Assembly (NCBI RefSeq): GCF_001908725.1
Contig: NZ_CP018725.1
Span: forward strand, 4,030,001-4,094,000
DNA from: Xanthomonas vesicatoria ATCC 35937
GTDB lineage: Bacteria > Pseudomonadota > Gammaproteobacteria > Xanthomonadales > Xanthomonadaceae
Direction of reading: 5' to 3'
DNA length: 64,000 nt
The notes below the pieces were generated by a model. That model was not told the origin of the DNA. It saw only the letters and a program-made list of their open reading frames with translations, and did no database searches. Position 1 is the stretch's first letter, and every line of letters begins with the position of its first letter. Shown here piece after piece: positions 47,595 to 56,230 of this stretch. The translations under genes and the position numbers were made by a program.

Positions 47595-50531
47595 ATGGCA
47601 ACTAAGAAAACACAGAAGCCCGGCAAGAGCATTGAGCAGATCACGCACCCCGAGGCCAAACGCAAGAACATCCCGACCGTGGAGCACCAGTCGGTGATGC
47701 AGCAGCACGAGCAGGCGCCGGTTAAGGTGGCCTATCCGCGCGCCAACCGGCACTGGCTGACGGAACTGTGCGCGCTGCACGACGGCGACAAGGTGTCCCC
47801 GGAATTCCAGCAGCGGCTCAACCGCGATCTGGATCCGCAACTGATCTGGCGCGGCAAGGACCAGCAGGATTGGAGCGATCTGGTCGTCAACGCGCCGCCG
47901 CTCTACATCCAGGAAAAAGTCAAGCCCAAGGCGCTGATCGACGACCTGCGCCGCCAAACCGAAGAACGGCGCGAAGCCGCCGCACCGCAGCAGGACACGC
48001 TGGACCTGTTCGGCGATTTCAACGGCCTGCCCGAAGGAGCGGACCGCACCGAGTTCTACCAGCATGAGGGCCACTGGCAGAACCGCTTCATCCTGGGCGA
48101 CAGCCTGCAGGTGATGGCCAGCTTGGCCGAGCGCGAAGGGCTGCGTGGCAAGGTGCAATGCATTTATTTCGATCCGCCGTATGGCATCAAATTCAACAGC
48201 AACTTCCAGTGGTCCACCACTAGCCGGGACGTGAAGGACGGCAACGCCGACCACATCACCCGCGAACCCGAGCAGGTCAAGGCCTTCCGCGATACGTGGC
48301 GTGACGGCATTCACTCGTATCTGACGTATCTGCGCGACCGGTTGATGGTGGCACGGGATTTGTTGACCGAATCCGGCTCTATTTTCGTGCAGATTGGCGG
48401 CGAGAATCTCCACCGAGTCAGGGCTGTGATGGATGAAGTGTTTGGTGAACAGAATTTCTGTGCGGAAATAATATTCCGAAAGACGGCTAGAACATCATCC
48501 AATTTGTTGCCAACAGAAAATGATTTCTTGGTTTGGTTTGCGCGCGATAAAGAAAAAATAAAGTATCGACCTATTTTTCAGAAAAAAGATATGACTGAGT
48601 TGAAAAGCTATAAATATCTTGTTTCGTCCGATACCTTAGTGGCACGTTCCGCTACAGTAAACGAAAAGTCGGATGCTAGCTCAATTCCAGAGGGCTGGAA
48701 GCTAGCGCAGTTGAGTTTCTGCGTTTCGGGTGACCCAGGAAAACCTGAAGATCGCATATATAGTTTTCGTGGGAAAAATTACGATTGCGGTGCGCATCGT
48801 CACTGGAAGACCACAAATCCACAAGGATTGGACAACTTGTGGAAATCTCAACGCTTATTTGGACTCGGTTCTCAACTAAATTTCATACGGTATTTTGATG
48901 ATTTTTCTGTTGAATCCTATTCGACACAGTGGCTGGATACAGGGAGTGCGGGGTTTTCAAATTCAGATCCGAAAATTTACGTTGTTCAAACCGACTCTTT
49001 GGTGGTTCAGCGTTGTATTTTGATGACTACTGATCCGGGTGATTTGGTTCTCGATCCAACGTGTGGTTCGGGAACCACAGCAACGGTTTCTGAACAATGG
49101 GGGCGTCGCTGGATCACGACTGACACCAGCCGCGTCGCGCTGGCACTGGCCCGTGCCCGCATCATGGGCGCGCGCTATCCGTTCTACCTGCTCGCTGATT
49201 CCCGCGAAGGCCAGTTAAAGGAAGCCGAGATCACGCGTAGCGTGCCGTCCAGCCAGCCCACATACGGCAACATCGCCCACGGATTCGTCTATGAGCGGGT
49301 ACCGCATATCACGCTTAAGTCTATCGCCAATAACGCCGAAATCGACGTCATCTGGGACGAGTTCCAGACCATGCTGGAGCCGCTGCGCGCAGACTTGAAC
49401 AAGGCGCTCGGTAAGCATTGGCAGGAATGGGAAATCCCGCGCGATGCCGACGCTAAATGGAGCGAGGCTGCGAAAAAGCTGCACGTCGATTGGTGGCAGC
49501 AATGCATCGCCCGCCAGAAGGAGATTGACGCGTCCATCGTCGCCAAGGCCGAGTTCGAGTATCTCTACAACAAACCCTACGAGGACAAGAAGAAGGTGCG
49601 CGTGGCCGGCCCCTTTACCGTGGAATCGCTCAGCCCGCACCGCGTGCTGGGTGTGGACGAAGAAGACGAGCTGATCGACCACGTGGCCGAAACCCAGGCC
49701 CAATACGGCCAGGACTTCGCCAGCTTAATCCTCGCCAATCTGCGCACCGCCGGCGTGCAGCAGGCGCACAAAGCTGACAAGATCGAATTCACCTCACTGG
49801 AACCGTGGCCCGGTGACTTGATCTGCGCTGAAGGCCGTTATCTTGAAAACGGACAGGTAAAGCGTGCCGGCATTCTGGTCGGCCCCGAGTTCGGCACCGT
49901 CACCCGTGCTGACCTGGTCGATGCCGCCCGCGAGGCAGGTGATGCCAACTTCGACGTGCTCATCGCCTGCGCTTTCAACTATGACGCGCCGGCCAGTGAG
50001 TTCAGCAAGCTCGGCCGCATCCACGTGCTCAAGGCGCGCATGAACGCCGACCTGCACATGGCCGAAGACCTGAAGAACACCGGCAAGGGCAACCTGTTCG
50101 TCATCTTTGGCGAGCCGGATGTGGACGTGCTGGACACGCAAGGCCGCAGCATCCGCAGATACGATGGCAAGCGTGACGTCATCGAGGTGCCTGCCGACGA
50201 ACAATTAGTGGTGCGTATCAACGGCGTGGACGTGTTCCACCCCAGCACCGGCGAAGTCCGCAGTGACGGCGCGGACGGCATCGCCTGCTGGTTTTTGGAC
50301 ACCGACTACAACGAGGAATCCTTCTTCGTCCGCCATGCCTACTTCCTCGGCGCGAACGATCCGTATAAGGCGCTGAAGACTACGCTAAAGGCTGAAATCG
50401 ACCCCGACGCTTGGGCGACACTCAACTCCGACACCTCGCGCCCCTTCCCGAAGCCGAGCAACGGCCGGTTTGCGGTGAAGGTCATTAATCACCTCGGCGA
50501 TGAGGTGATGAAGGTATTTAAGGTGAACTGA
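47595..50531 (+). CDS. type III-like site-specific DNA methyltransferase (Mod)
   Basis: A 978-residue adenine methyltransferase. Catalytic motif IV DPPYG (residues 193-197) precedes motif I DPTCGSGTT (487-495), the beta-class order of type III Mod proteins. The target-recognition region between them (about residues 280-490, bases 48440-49080) is visibly AT-rich and poor in the codons used on either side, pointing to exchange of the specificity segment. A C-terminal 450-residue part has no motif I recognise. ATG 47595 follows the restriction gene stop by one base; its own stop overlaps the helicase start (TGATG). Confidence 0.92.
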   Translation: MATKKTQKPGKSIEQITHPEAKRKNIPTVEHQSVMQQHEQAPVKVAYPRANRHWLTELCALHDGDKVSPEFQQRLNRDLDPQLIWRGKDQQDWSDLVVNAPPLYIQEKVKPKALIDDLRRQTEERREAAAPQQDTLDLFGDFNGLPEGADRTEFYQHEGHWQNRFILGDSLQVMASLAEREGLRGKVQCIYFDPPYGIKFNSNFQWSTTSRDVKDGNADHITREPEQVKAFRDTWRDGIHSYLTYLRDRLMVARDLLTESGSIFVQIGGENLHRVRAVMDEVFGEQNFCAEIIFRKTARTSSNLLPTENDFLVWFARDKEKIKYRPIFQKKDMTELKSYKYLVSSDTLVARSATVNEKSDASSIPEGWKLAQLSFCVSGDPGKPEDRIYSFRGKNYDCGAHRHWKTTNPQGLDNLWKSQRLFGLGSQLNFIRYFDDFSVESYSTQWLDTGSAGFSNSDPKIYVVQTDSLVVQRCILMTTDPGDLVLDPTCGSGTTATVSEQWGRRWITTDTSRVALALARARIMGARYPFYLLADSREGQLKEAEITRSVPSSQPTYGNIAHGFVYERVPHITLKSIANNAEIDVIWDEFQTMLEPLRADLNKALGKHWQEWEIPRDADAKWSEAAKKLHVDWWQQCIARQKEIDASIVAKAEFEYLYNKPYEDKKKVRVAGPFTVESLSPHRVLGVDEEDELIDHVAETQAQYGQDFASLILANLRTAGVQQAHKADKIEFTSLEPWPGDLICAEGRYLENGQVKRAGILVGPEFGTVTRADLVDAAREAGDANFDVLIACAFNYDAPASEFSKLGRIHVLKARMNADLHMAEDLKNTGKGNLFVIFGEPDVDVLDTQGRSIRRYDGKRDVIEVPADEQLVVRINGVDVFHPSTGEVRSDGADGIACWFLDTDYNEESFFVRHAYFLGANDPYKALKTTLKAEIDPDAWATLNSDTSRPFPKPSNGRFAVKVINHLGDEVMKVFKVN

Positions 50532-52609
50532 TGGAATTCCGCATCGCCGATACGTTTACTACCAGCCTCGGCCGCTTGACCGGTGATGAGCAGAAGGCTG
50601 CAAAGACCACTGCATTCGATTTGCAGGTTGATCCGAGCGGCAAGGGCATGAGCTTTCATAAGCTCGACAGATCCAAAGACCCGAATTTCTGGTCGGTGCG
50701 CGTTAGCCGCGACATCCGTCTGATTGCCCACAAGACAGCGGGCAGCCTGCTGCTGTGCTACGTCGATCACCACGACAGGGCCTATCAATGGGCAGAGCGA
50801 CGCAAGCTTGAAGTGCATCCAACCACCGGTGCGGCACAACTCGTCGAAATCCGCGAGCGTGTCGAAGAAGTCCTCGTTCCGAAGTACGTCGAGGACAGTA
50901 CGCCGGCCGCGCAGCAGAAGCCGAAATTGTTCGCGAAATACGGCGATGCGCAACTGCTGGCCTATGGCGTGCCGCAGGAATGGCTGCCCGATGTAAAGGC
51001 TGCCGACGAGGATTCGCTGCTGGAACTAGCCAACCACCTGCCCGGCGAAGCGGCGGAATCCCTGCTCGAACTGGCAACCGGTGGCACGCCGGCGTTGCCG
51101 GAAGTGGCGGACAAGGGGGCTGATCCATTCCGACATCCGGACGCACAACGTCGCTTCCGCGTGATGTCCGATATGGACGAGTTGGCCCGCGCCCTGGAGT
51201 ACCCGTGGGACAAGTGGACAGTGTTCCTGCATCCGGCACAGCGTCAACTGATCGATCGAAACTACAACGGTGCGGCGCGCGTGTCCGGCTCGGCTGGTAC
51301 CGGCAAGACCGTGGTGGCCTTGCACCGCGCCGTATACCTGGCGCGTAAGGACGAGGACGCGCGCGTGCTGCTTTCCACGTTTTCCGATACGCTCGCCAAT
51401 GCGCTGCGGGGCAATCTGTACCGGCTGATCTGGAATACCCCCAAACTCGGTGAACGCATCGACGTCGCTGCGATGGAGGCCATCGGCATTCGCTTGTATT
51501 CGGCGGAATTCGGCAAGCCGGCATTCGTTGGCCGCGATGAGATTTCCGCACTACTGAGGGCCGCTGCCGCGCAGGTCGGTGGCCTGAAAGCCAATGCTGC
51601 GTTCCTGCTGTCCGAATGGGAGGATGTGGTGGACACCTGGCAGGTCGATGACTGGGAGACTTACCGCGATGCCAAGCGGCTGGGCCGAAAGACGCGCCTG
51701 CCGGAAGCGCAGCGCGCCTTGTATTGGCAGGTGTTCGCCCAGGTGCAGGCGCAATTGAAACAGGCCGGCAAGATCACTACCGCCGAAATGTTCGCCAAGC
51801 TTGCCGAAGCCATACCCAAGCGCAAGCATCCGGTATTCGATTACATCGTGGTGGACGAGGCTCAGGACATCAGCGTGCAACAACTGCGCTTCCTTGCGGC
51901 GATTGCCGGCAACCGAGCCAACGCACTCTTCTTCGCCGGCGATCTCGGCCAACGCATCTTCCAGACGCCATTCTCATGGAAACATCTTGGCGTTGATGTG
52001 CGTGGTCGCTCGCGTACGCTCAGTATCAATTACCGCACCTCACACCAGATTCGCTCGCAGGCCGATCGTCTACTCGGCCCCGAGGTATCCGATGTGGATG
52101 GAAACGTCGAAAGCCGTAAGGGCACGATTTCCGTGTTCAATGGGCCGGAGCCGACCATCTGTGGCTATGCCGGTGCCCTGACGGAAAGCCAAGCCGTCGG
52201 TGTATGGTTGAAGCAGTGCAACAGCAGTGGCGTGCTGCCACAGGAAATCGGCGTCTTCGTCCGATCCGAAAGCGAACTGTCTCGCGCACAGGCGGCAGTA
52301 AAGGCCGCTGGCCTACAGGGGCGCGTGCTTGGCAAGGACATGGCGACGGAAGAGGGCTTCGTCAGCATCACCACCATGCATTTGGCCAAGGGCATGGAAT
52401 TCCGCGTGGTCGCGGTGATGGCCTGCGATGATGAAATCATTCCTTCACAGGCGCGCATCGACACTGCCGCTGACGAGGCCGAGCTGACCGAAATCTACAA
52501 CACTGAGCGCCAGTTGCTATATGTGGCTTGTACCCGTGCCCGCGATCAATTGCATGTCTCAGCGGTGAATCCCGAGTCGGAATTTCTGGGGGATCTACTG
52601 CAAAAGTAA
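50531..52609 (+). CDS. SF1 helicase with RelE/ParE-like N-terminal domain
   Basis: A 692-residue fusion. Residues 1-92 resemble a RelE/ParE toxin fold (FTTSLGRLTGDEQKAAKTTA, then FWSVRVSRDIRLIAH and LLLCYVDHHDRAYQWAERR). A linker to about 225 is followed by a UvrD/Rep-type SF1 helicase: Walker A GSAGTGKT (253-260), YIVVDEAQDISVQQL (motif II), LSINYRTSHQIRSQA (motif IV), TTMHLAKGMEFRVVAVM (motif V) and LLYVACTRARDQL (motif VI). It is coupled to mod by a TGATG overlap, so it probably serves the restriction system. Whether the N-terminal domain is a nuclease or a ribosome or DNA binder is unknown. Confidence 0.88.
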   Translation: MEFRIADTFTTSLGRLTGDEQKAAKTTAFDLQVDPSGKGMSFHKLDRSKDPNFWSVRVSRDIRLIAHKTAGSLLLCYVDHHDRAYQWAERRKLEVHPTTGAAQLVEIRERVEEVLVPKYVEDSTPAAQQKPKLFAKYGDAQLLAYGVPQEWLPDVKAADEDSLLELANHLPGEAAESLLELATGGTPALPEVADKGADPFRHPDAQRRFRVMSDMDELARALEYPWDKWTVFLHPAQRQLIDRNYNGAARVSGSAGTGKTVVALHRAVYLARKDEDARVLLSTFSDTLANALRGNLYRLIWNTPKLGERIDVAAMEAIGIRLYSAEFGKPAFVGRDEISALLRAAAAQVGGLKANAAFLLSEWEDVVDTWQVDDWETYRDAKRLGRKTRLPEAQRALYWQVFAQVQAQLKQAGKITTAEMFAKLAEAIPKRKHPVFDYIVVDEAQDISVQQLRFLAAIAGNRANALFFAGDLGQRIFQTPFSWKHLGVDVRGRSRTLSINYRTSHQIRSQADRLLGPEVSDVDGNVESRKGTISVFNGPEPTICGYAGALTESQAVGVWLKQCNSSGVLPQEIGVFVRSESELSRAQAAVKAAGLQGRVLGKDMATEEGFVSITTMHLAKGMEFRVVAVMACDDEIIPSQARIDTAADEAELTEIYNTERQLLYVACTRARDQLHVSAVNPESEFLGDLLQK

Positions 52610-52688
52610 CTATGCGCGTATTGGATGCGCCAGGCGGTGACGGAGTGCATAGGCTGTGTTACCCCAGGCGCTTGCGCAGCGTGCGACC

Positions 52689-53552
52689 TTAGCTCCCCAG
52701 ATAGATAGCTGTCACCTTCACCCGCTCGTGTCCGAGTTCACGACTGATCTGCTGCCGGACATGTTGGTCGGCCAGGCGTCGCGATAGGTCGAGTTGGGCC
52801 GTGCCAGGCCCGCCTGCTGCCGGTGACTTCCACCCCGTTAGTGTTTCATATCGCATCTGTGCATACCGATGGCGCAGCCCATGCATATTGCTCAGCCCCG
52901 CCGCCTTGCACTGACCATCGTAGACGTGCCGCTGCTGGATGAAAGTCTTGTCTGCCGGGATCAATGACCCTGCGCCCGCCAGACAGTGTGCAGCCTGGAG
53001 CGCATCGCGTTGCTCTGTTGTCGTGATGGGCACAGTTCGCTCCCGACCGCCCTTCGTCCACGATCCCTTGAGGGCGATGTGATCCCCACGATCCGCGTAG
53101 CTGGGCTGAAACTTGATCGCCTCCTCTCGACGCAATCCGAAGGCCGCCTGTAGCTGAAGGCTCATGCGCACGTGGGCATCGGTGACCCGGTCAAGACCTG
53201 TGCCCAGTTCCTGGGCCTTGCTGATATTGGTGACATAGCGGCGCTCGGGCACGCCAAGCTGCGTGTTGTCCGCTGGCAGGATTCCGGCCTTGCCGATCTT
53301 CTCAGCCCACCAGCGCAGGTGTGAGAGCCGGTTCTTAAGGGTGCCGGATGACAAACCTTCGCCTTGCCAGCGCTCCAGCAGCGCCTGGACGTGCTTGCCT
53401 TTGAGGGACGATGCCTTCATCTGCCGGAAACCGGCCTCGCGCAGTTGCCACGCGGCCAGCGACAGCGAACGCATCCGGTCGGCCTGCGTGGTGTAGCTGC
53501 CGTCACGGTTGCGCTGGCAAAGCTGGCGCAGGGTATAGGTCAAGTCGTCCAT
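52689..53552 (-). CDS. integrase-domain recombinase (ICE-associated type)
   Basis: A 287-residue tyrosine recombinase. Catalytic residues are all visible: Arg in FGLRREEAIKF, Lys in GSWTKGGRERTVPI, HxxR in MHGLRHRYAQMR, His in ELGHERVKV and Tyr in TAIYLGS. It belongs to the group often found inside ICEs of the SPI-7/PFGI-1 type rather than at their ends. I moved the start to the ATG at 53550-53552, preceded seven bases upstream by GGGAGG. It converges on the helicase operon. Its partner module is mostly missing, so it may be a remnant. Confidence 0.88.
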   Translation of the reverse strand: MDDLTYTLRQLCQRNRDGSYTTQADRMRSLSLAAWQLREAGFRQMKASSLKGKHVQALLERWQGEGLSSGTLKNRLSHLRWWAEKIGKAGILPADNTQLGVPERRYVTNISKAQELGTGLDRVTDAHVRMSLQLQAAFGLRREEAIKFQPSYADRGDHIALKGSWTKGGRERTVPITTTEQRDALQAAHCLAGAGSLIPADKTFIQQRHVYDGQCKAAGLSNMHGLRHRYAQMRYETLTGWKSPAAGGPGTAQLDLSRRLADQHVRQQISRELGHERVKVTAIYLGS

Positions 53553-54416
53553 CGTCCGGCCTCCCGGCAAAGCGCCGTAGTGCGTTGTCCTGAAACTCAA
53601 TCGGTTAGTGTTGGTGCCAACTCGCCAGGGCGAGATCCCGTGAGGGCAAGGGCATGGTGTTCAGGAGACACCAGAGCCTCGAATGAGGCATCCGTCTTGC
53701 TTCCTGCTGGAAGGCCGGACGGAGGTCGTGCGAGATGAACAAGCTGTCAGCGTGGATGAGTCCTCCTTTGAAGTGAGTGGGATGAGAAAAAGCGGCGGGA
53801 ACCCCGTGCATTGCGTACGGATGATGGCCGCAAGGGACAGTGCGCCAGGCGGCGCGCAAGGGATGATGGCAAGCTGAGGAAGAAGGCTCCGCCCATGGGT
53901 AGGGCCGGTATGCGATCGGGGCCTGGGCATACCTGGGGCGGTTCCACCCTGTTGGGCCAGCGCCTGCAGGAACCTGCGCTGTTGGGGTTGCCGATGTACA
54001 AAGCCCATCGGTCTTGGCAACTCCCGGTCAGTGTATGCGGCCATCATCACGTCTGCCGCACACAATAGAATATGGCGTTCGCCCGCATTGTTGCTGGCTT
54101 GTGCGGGGCCGTCACTGCGGCTTGCAGTGACGGCCCATTTCGGCTTGCCTGTGCCGGGCGAAGGGCGCTGCGGCAGATGTGGATATGCCCCTGCCTGCGG
54201 CACTGACGCGGCGTTCGCCTTGTCGGCTACCTGCGCAGGGGCGGCATGGTGCCCATGCCACTCCTGCACAGGCAGCTTGTGCATGAAGCGGATCGCACGG
54301 CATCCAAGGCGCGCCATGATTCCGAGCGGGTTTCGCGCGCAGTGGGGGTCAATGGCGGGCGCGCAAGCCGCAGCGCACCCTTGACGTCCATGCAGCGCAC
54401 CAGCCTACCGGCTGGG

Positions 54417-54442
54417 TGCAGGGGGATGTTCTTCCCCCTGCA
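54417..54442. repeat. perfect 10-bp hairpin in the island
   Basis: TGCAGGGGGA-TGTTCT-TCCCCCTGCA: a 10-bp perfect stem with a 6-base loop, 28 bp from a second hairpin. There is no T-run, so it is unlikely to be a simple terminator. Confidence 0.7.
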
Positions 54443-54469
54443 CCCTTGCCCTTCGGCGAGAACGGCGTT

Positions 54470-54490
54470 CCAAGAGGCAGCGCCTCTTGG
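54470..54490. repeat. perfect 9-bp hairpin in the island
   Basis: CCAAGAGGC-AGC-GCCTCTTGG: a 9-bp perfect stem with a 3-base loop, followed by TCAAGGCCG. It is paired with the hairpin just before it and lies 31 bp beyond the 3' end of the STY4528-type gene. Confidence 0.7.
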
Positions 54491-54521
54491 TCAAGGCCGC
54501 AGCCCGCGAAGGCAAGGCGAA

Positions 54522-55682
54522 CTAGGCTGGGCGAGGCCGCCATCCCCGGGCCTGCATCACCTGTGCGGCAAGATTGCCCGCATTCATCGGCGCGTGGAGC
54601 ATCTTGCGGATATTGGCGATGTGCGCCAGCGCCGTTTCACGCGATGCTGGTTGCGCCGCAAGTTCAGGATCGGCTTCGGTGCGGGTGGAGGCGGCAGCGC
54701 GACTTCCGGCAGGCTCAGGGGTAGGCACTACCTGCTTGCGTCCCGCCCACAGGCGGAACTCGCCCGAAAAAACGCGCTTCACCAAGGCGAAGAAGTAGGC
54801 CACGACATTGCGCACGGTGCCGCTCTGGCTGCGTGCCTGCAATTCGTCCAGCACTTCCTGGCGATGTTGCGGCGGTAGCCGCCGCAAGGCGGCCTGCACG
54901 TCCTTCTGTTGATCTGGCTGGGCATTGCTCAGGCAAGGCGGCAAATCCACCGGCCGCGATGCGGGATAGCCGTCATCTTCGCGCGCGCGGTACGTACGTT
55001 CTTTTTTATACATATACGTCTTATACGTACTGCCTTGCTCAGCCGTCATCTGGCGTTCGTGTCCGGTCTGTTGCGGAACAGCCGTGCTGCCAGCAGAACC
55101 GCCGGCCGATGGTGCCTGGCCCGCCGTCTGGTTCACTTGTGGCGGCGGTGGCGTAGGGGGCAAATCATCGTCGTCGTGGCCCTGATCGTGGGCCGCGAGG
55201 GAAGCCGCTTCAGGCGCCTGCGGCTGCGTTGCCTGGATGTGGATGGTCACCCGATCCACCTGGTTGTTTTCGTGACCGATGGAGGCTTGCAGAAGCGCGG
55301 GCAGACTGGCATCGAGCGCGCAGGCCTGCTGGAAGTCCAGGGCGCTTTCGTGAACCTGATACAGCTCGCTGAGCACATGGCCGGTCAGAGGGTCGCGGTG
55401 CTGGCCCACCAGACTGATCCACCCTGTCAGCCGAAGCACGATGAGAACGCGCCAAGCCGTTTCGTATCCGGCACGTTGGCCCAGTGGGGTAGAGGTGAGA
55501 TAGCGGCGCAGTTGCCCCAGGTTCGCCAGCGGGCTGATACCCTCGGCAGCGCGCAGCATGCGCAGCACCTGCCATCCGTTACGTTCCAGGGGTGTGAGGC
55601 GAGCATCGAGCATGAGCGAGGCCGGCGTAGCGAACAGGGTGTCTTGTCCCGGCGGGTTGTGACGGGTGTGATGGTCTGCCAT
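54522..55682 (-). CDS. STY4528-type island replication protein
   Basis: A 386-residue protein of the kind annotated STY4528-family pathogenicity-island replication protein. The N-terminal part (ASLMLDARLTPLERNGWQVLRMLRAAEGI, then YETAWRVLIVLRLTGWISL) looks like winged-helix DNA binding. A long low-complexity Pro/Gln/Asp linker follows, and a conserved C-terminal region RLPPQHRQEVLDELQARSQSGTVRNVVAYFFALVKRVF. These proteins belong to SPI-7/PFGI-like ICEs. I chose the ATG at 55680-55682, with GGAG upstream. The typical neighbouring ICE genes are absent, so this looks like an isolated remnant. Confidence 0.8.
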   Translation of the reverse strand: MADHHTRHNPPGQDTLFATPASLMLDARLTPLERNGWQVLRMLRAAEGISPLANLGQLRRYLTSTPLGQRAGYETAWRVLIVLRLTGWISLVGQHRDPLTGHVLSELYQVHESALDFQQACALDASLPALLQASIGHENNQVDRVTIHIQATQPQAPEAASLAAHDQGHDDDDLPPTPPPPQVNQTAGQAPSAGGSAGSTAVPQQTGHERQMTAEQGSTYKTYMYKKERTYRAREDDGYPASRPVDLPPCLSNAQPDQQKDVQAALRRLPPQHRQEVLDELQARSQSGTVRNVVAYFFALVKRVFSGEFRLWAGRKQVVPTPEPAGSRAAASTRTEADPELAAQPASRETALAHIANIRKMLHAPMNAGNLAAQVMQARGWRPRPA

Positions 55683-55838
55683 GAGAGGTCTCCAGGGTAT
55701 GGGCCGCAGCGGCCCGTTCCCCTGCATCTCATCGCGCGCCAAGCATCACGTCAGCCAACAATGCGGTCTGCGCCATAACCGTTTTATCCGGCCACGCGCA
55801 GCGCTGGCACCGGCATCCAGACTGATCTATCCCCCTAT

Positions 55839-55858
55839 GGGGGTACAACTGGGGGTAC
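55839..55858 (+). promoter_or_regulatory. integrase arm-type sites, right end
   Basis: GGGGGTACAACTGGGGGTAC: two motifs with a 12-bp period, matching the pair upstream of the integrase gene. A CCCCC run at 55831 also makes a small inverted repeat with the first. Confidence 0.65.
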
Positions 55859-55951
55859 TTCCAGCGATTCCTGCAAAGGCCGTGGCCCGATTTCTCCGCG
55901 AAACCTAGTGCTCACGGGACTTTGCCGACCGATCAACGTTTAAACGTGTGA

Positions 55952-55962
55952 TCAACGTCTGA
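55952..55962. mobile_element. candidate right attachment core (attR)
   Basis: TCAACGTCTGA, identical to the last 11 bases of ychF at 41529-41539. It lies about 94 bp outside the right arm-type sites and 64 bp before the tRNA operon promoter. Confidence 0.5.
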
Positions 55963-56025
55963 TCCGTTGCGCGCGGCGGTGAGCGTCGCGCGTATTCAGT
56001 GGTGACGAAGAGTTCAAAATTTTTG

Positions 56026-56054
56026 TTGACACCGGGTGCGTCCCACAACAAAAT
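56026..56054 (+). promoter_or_regulatory. promoter of the tRNA-Tyr-Gly-Thr-tuf operon
   Basis: A perfect TTGACA -35, 17 bp, then CAAAAT as -10, followed by a GC-rich AACGGGC stretch like the discriminator of stable-RNA promoters under stringent control. tRNA-Tyr starts 62 bp later. The island ends just upstream, leaving this promoter intact. Confidence 0.7.
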
Positions 56055-56115
56055 AACGGGCTGCTTCACCCCGAACCGAATCGCCTCGCAGCGCTACGGT
56101 CCGGTAGTAAAAGCT

Positions 56116-56201
56116 GGAGGGATACCCAAGCGGCCAACGGGGGCAGACTGTAAATCTGCTGGCTTACGCCTTCGGTGGTTCGAATCCACCTCCCTCCACC
56201 A
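56116..56201 (+). tRNA. tRNA-Tyr (GTA)
   Basis: An 86-base class II tRNA with a long variable arm. Acceptor GGAGGGA/TCCCTCC, anticodon loop CTGTAAA with anticodon GTA, T-loop GGTTCGAATCC and encoded CCA. It is the first gene of the tRNA-tuf operon. Confidence 0.97.
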
Positions 56202-56230
56202 GTTTCATGTTGTGGCATGCAGTTCCCGGC

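Larger units (their letters stand above)
53553..54521. other. gene-poor island interval with two hairpins
   Basis: About 970 bases. Open frames here have skewed composition and match nothing I know. Two strong hairpins (54417-54442 and 54470-54490) are the only clear structure. It probably marks where ICE genes were lost. Confidence 0.5.
55683..56025. other. right end of the island and flank
   Basis: No gene. It contains the right arm-type sites, a 12-bp palindrome, the candidate attR core and then chromosomal sequence leading to the tRNA operon promoter. Confidence 0.6.

Noticed and set aside
53661-54317. Minus-strand open frame of 218 codons in the island
   Set aside because: No recognisable domain and skewed composition; I found no ribosome-binding site. 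It could be a decayed gene but cannot be supported.
56116-56201. tRNA-Tyr considered as island attachment site
   Set aside because: The 3' end of the tRNA is not duplicated near the integrase gene, and the arm-type sites and the 11-bp repeat place the right boundary upstream of the tRNA operon promoter.
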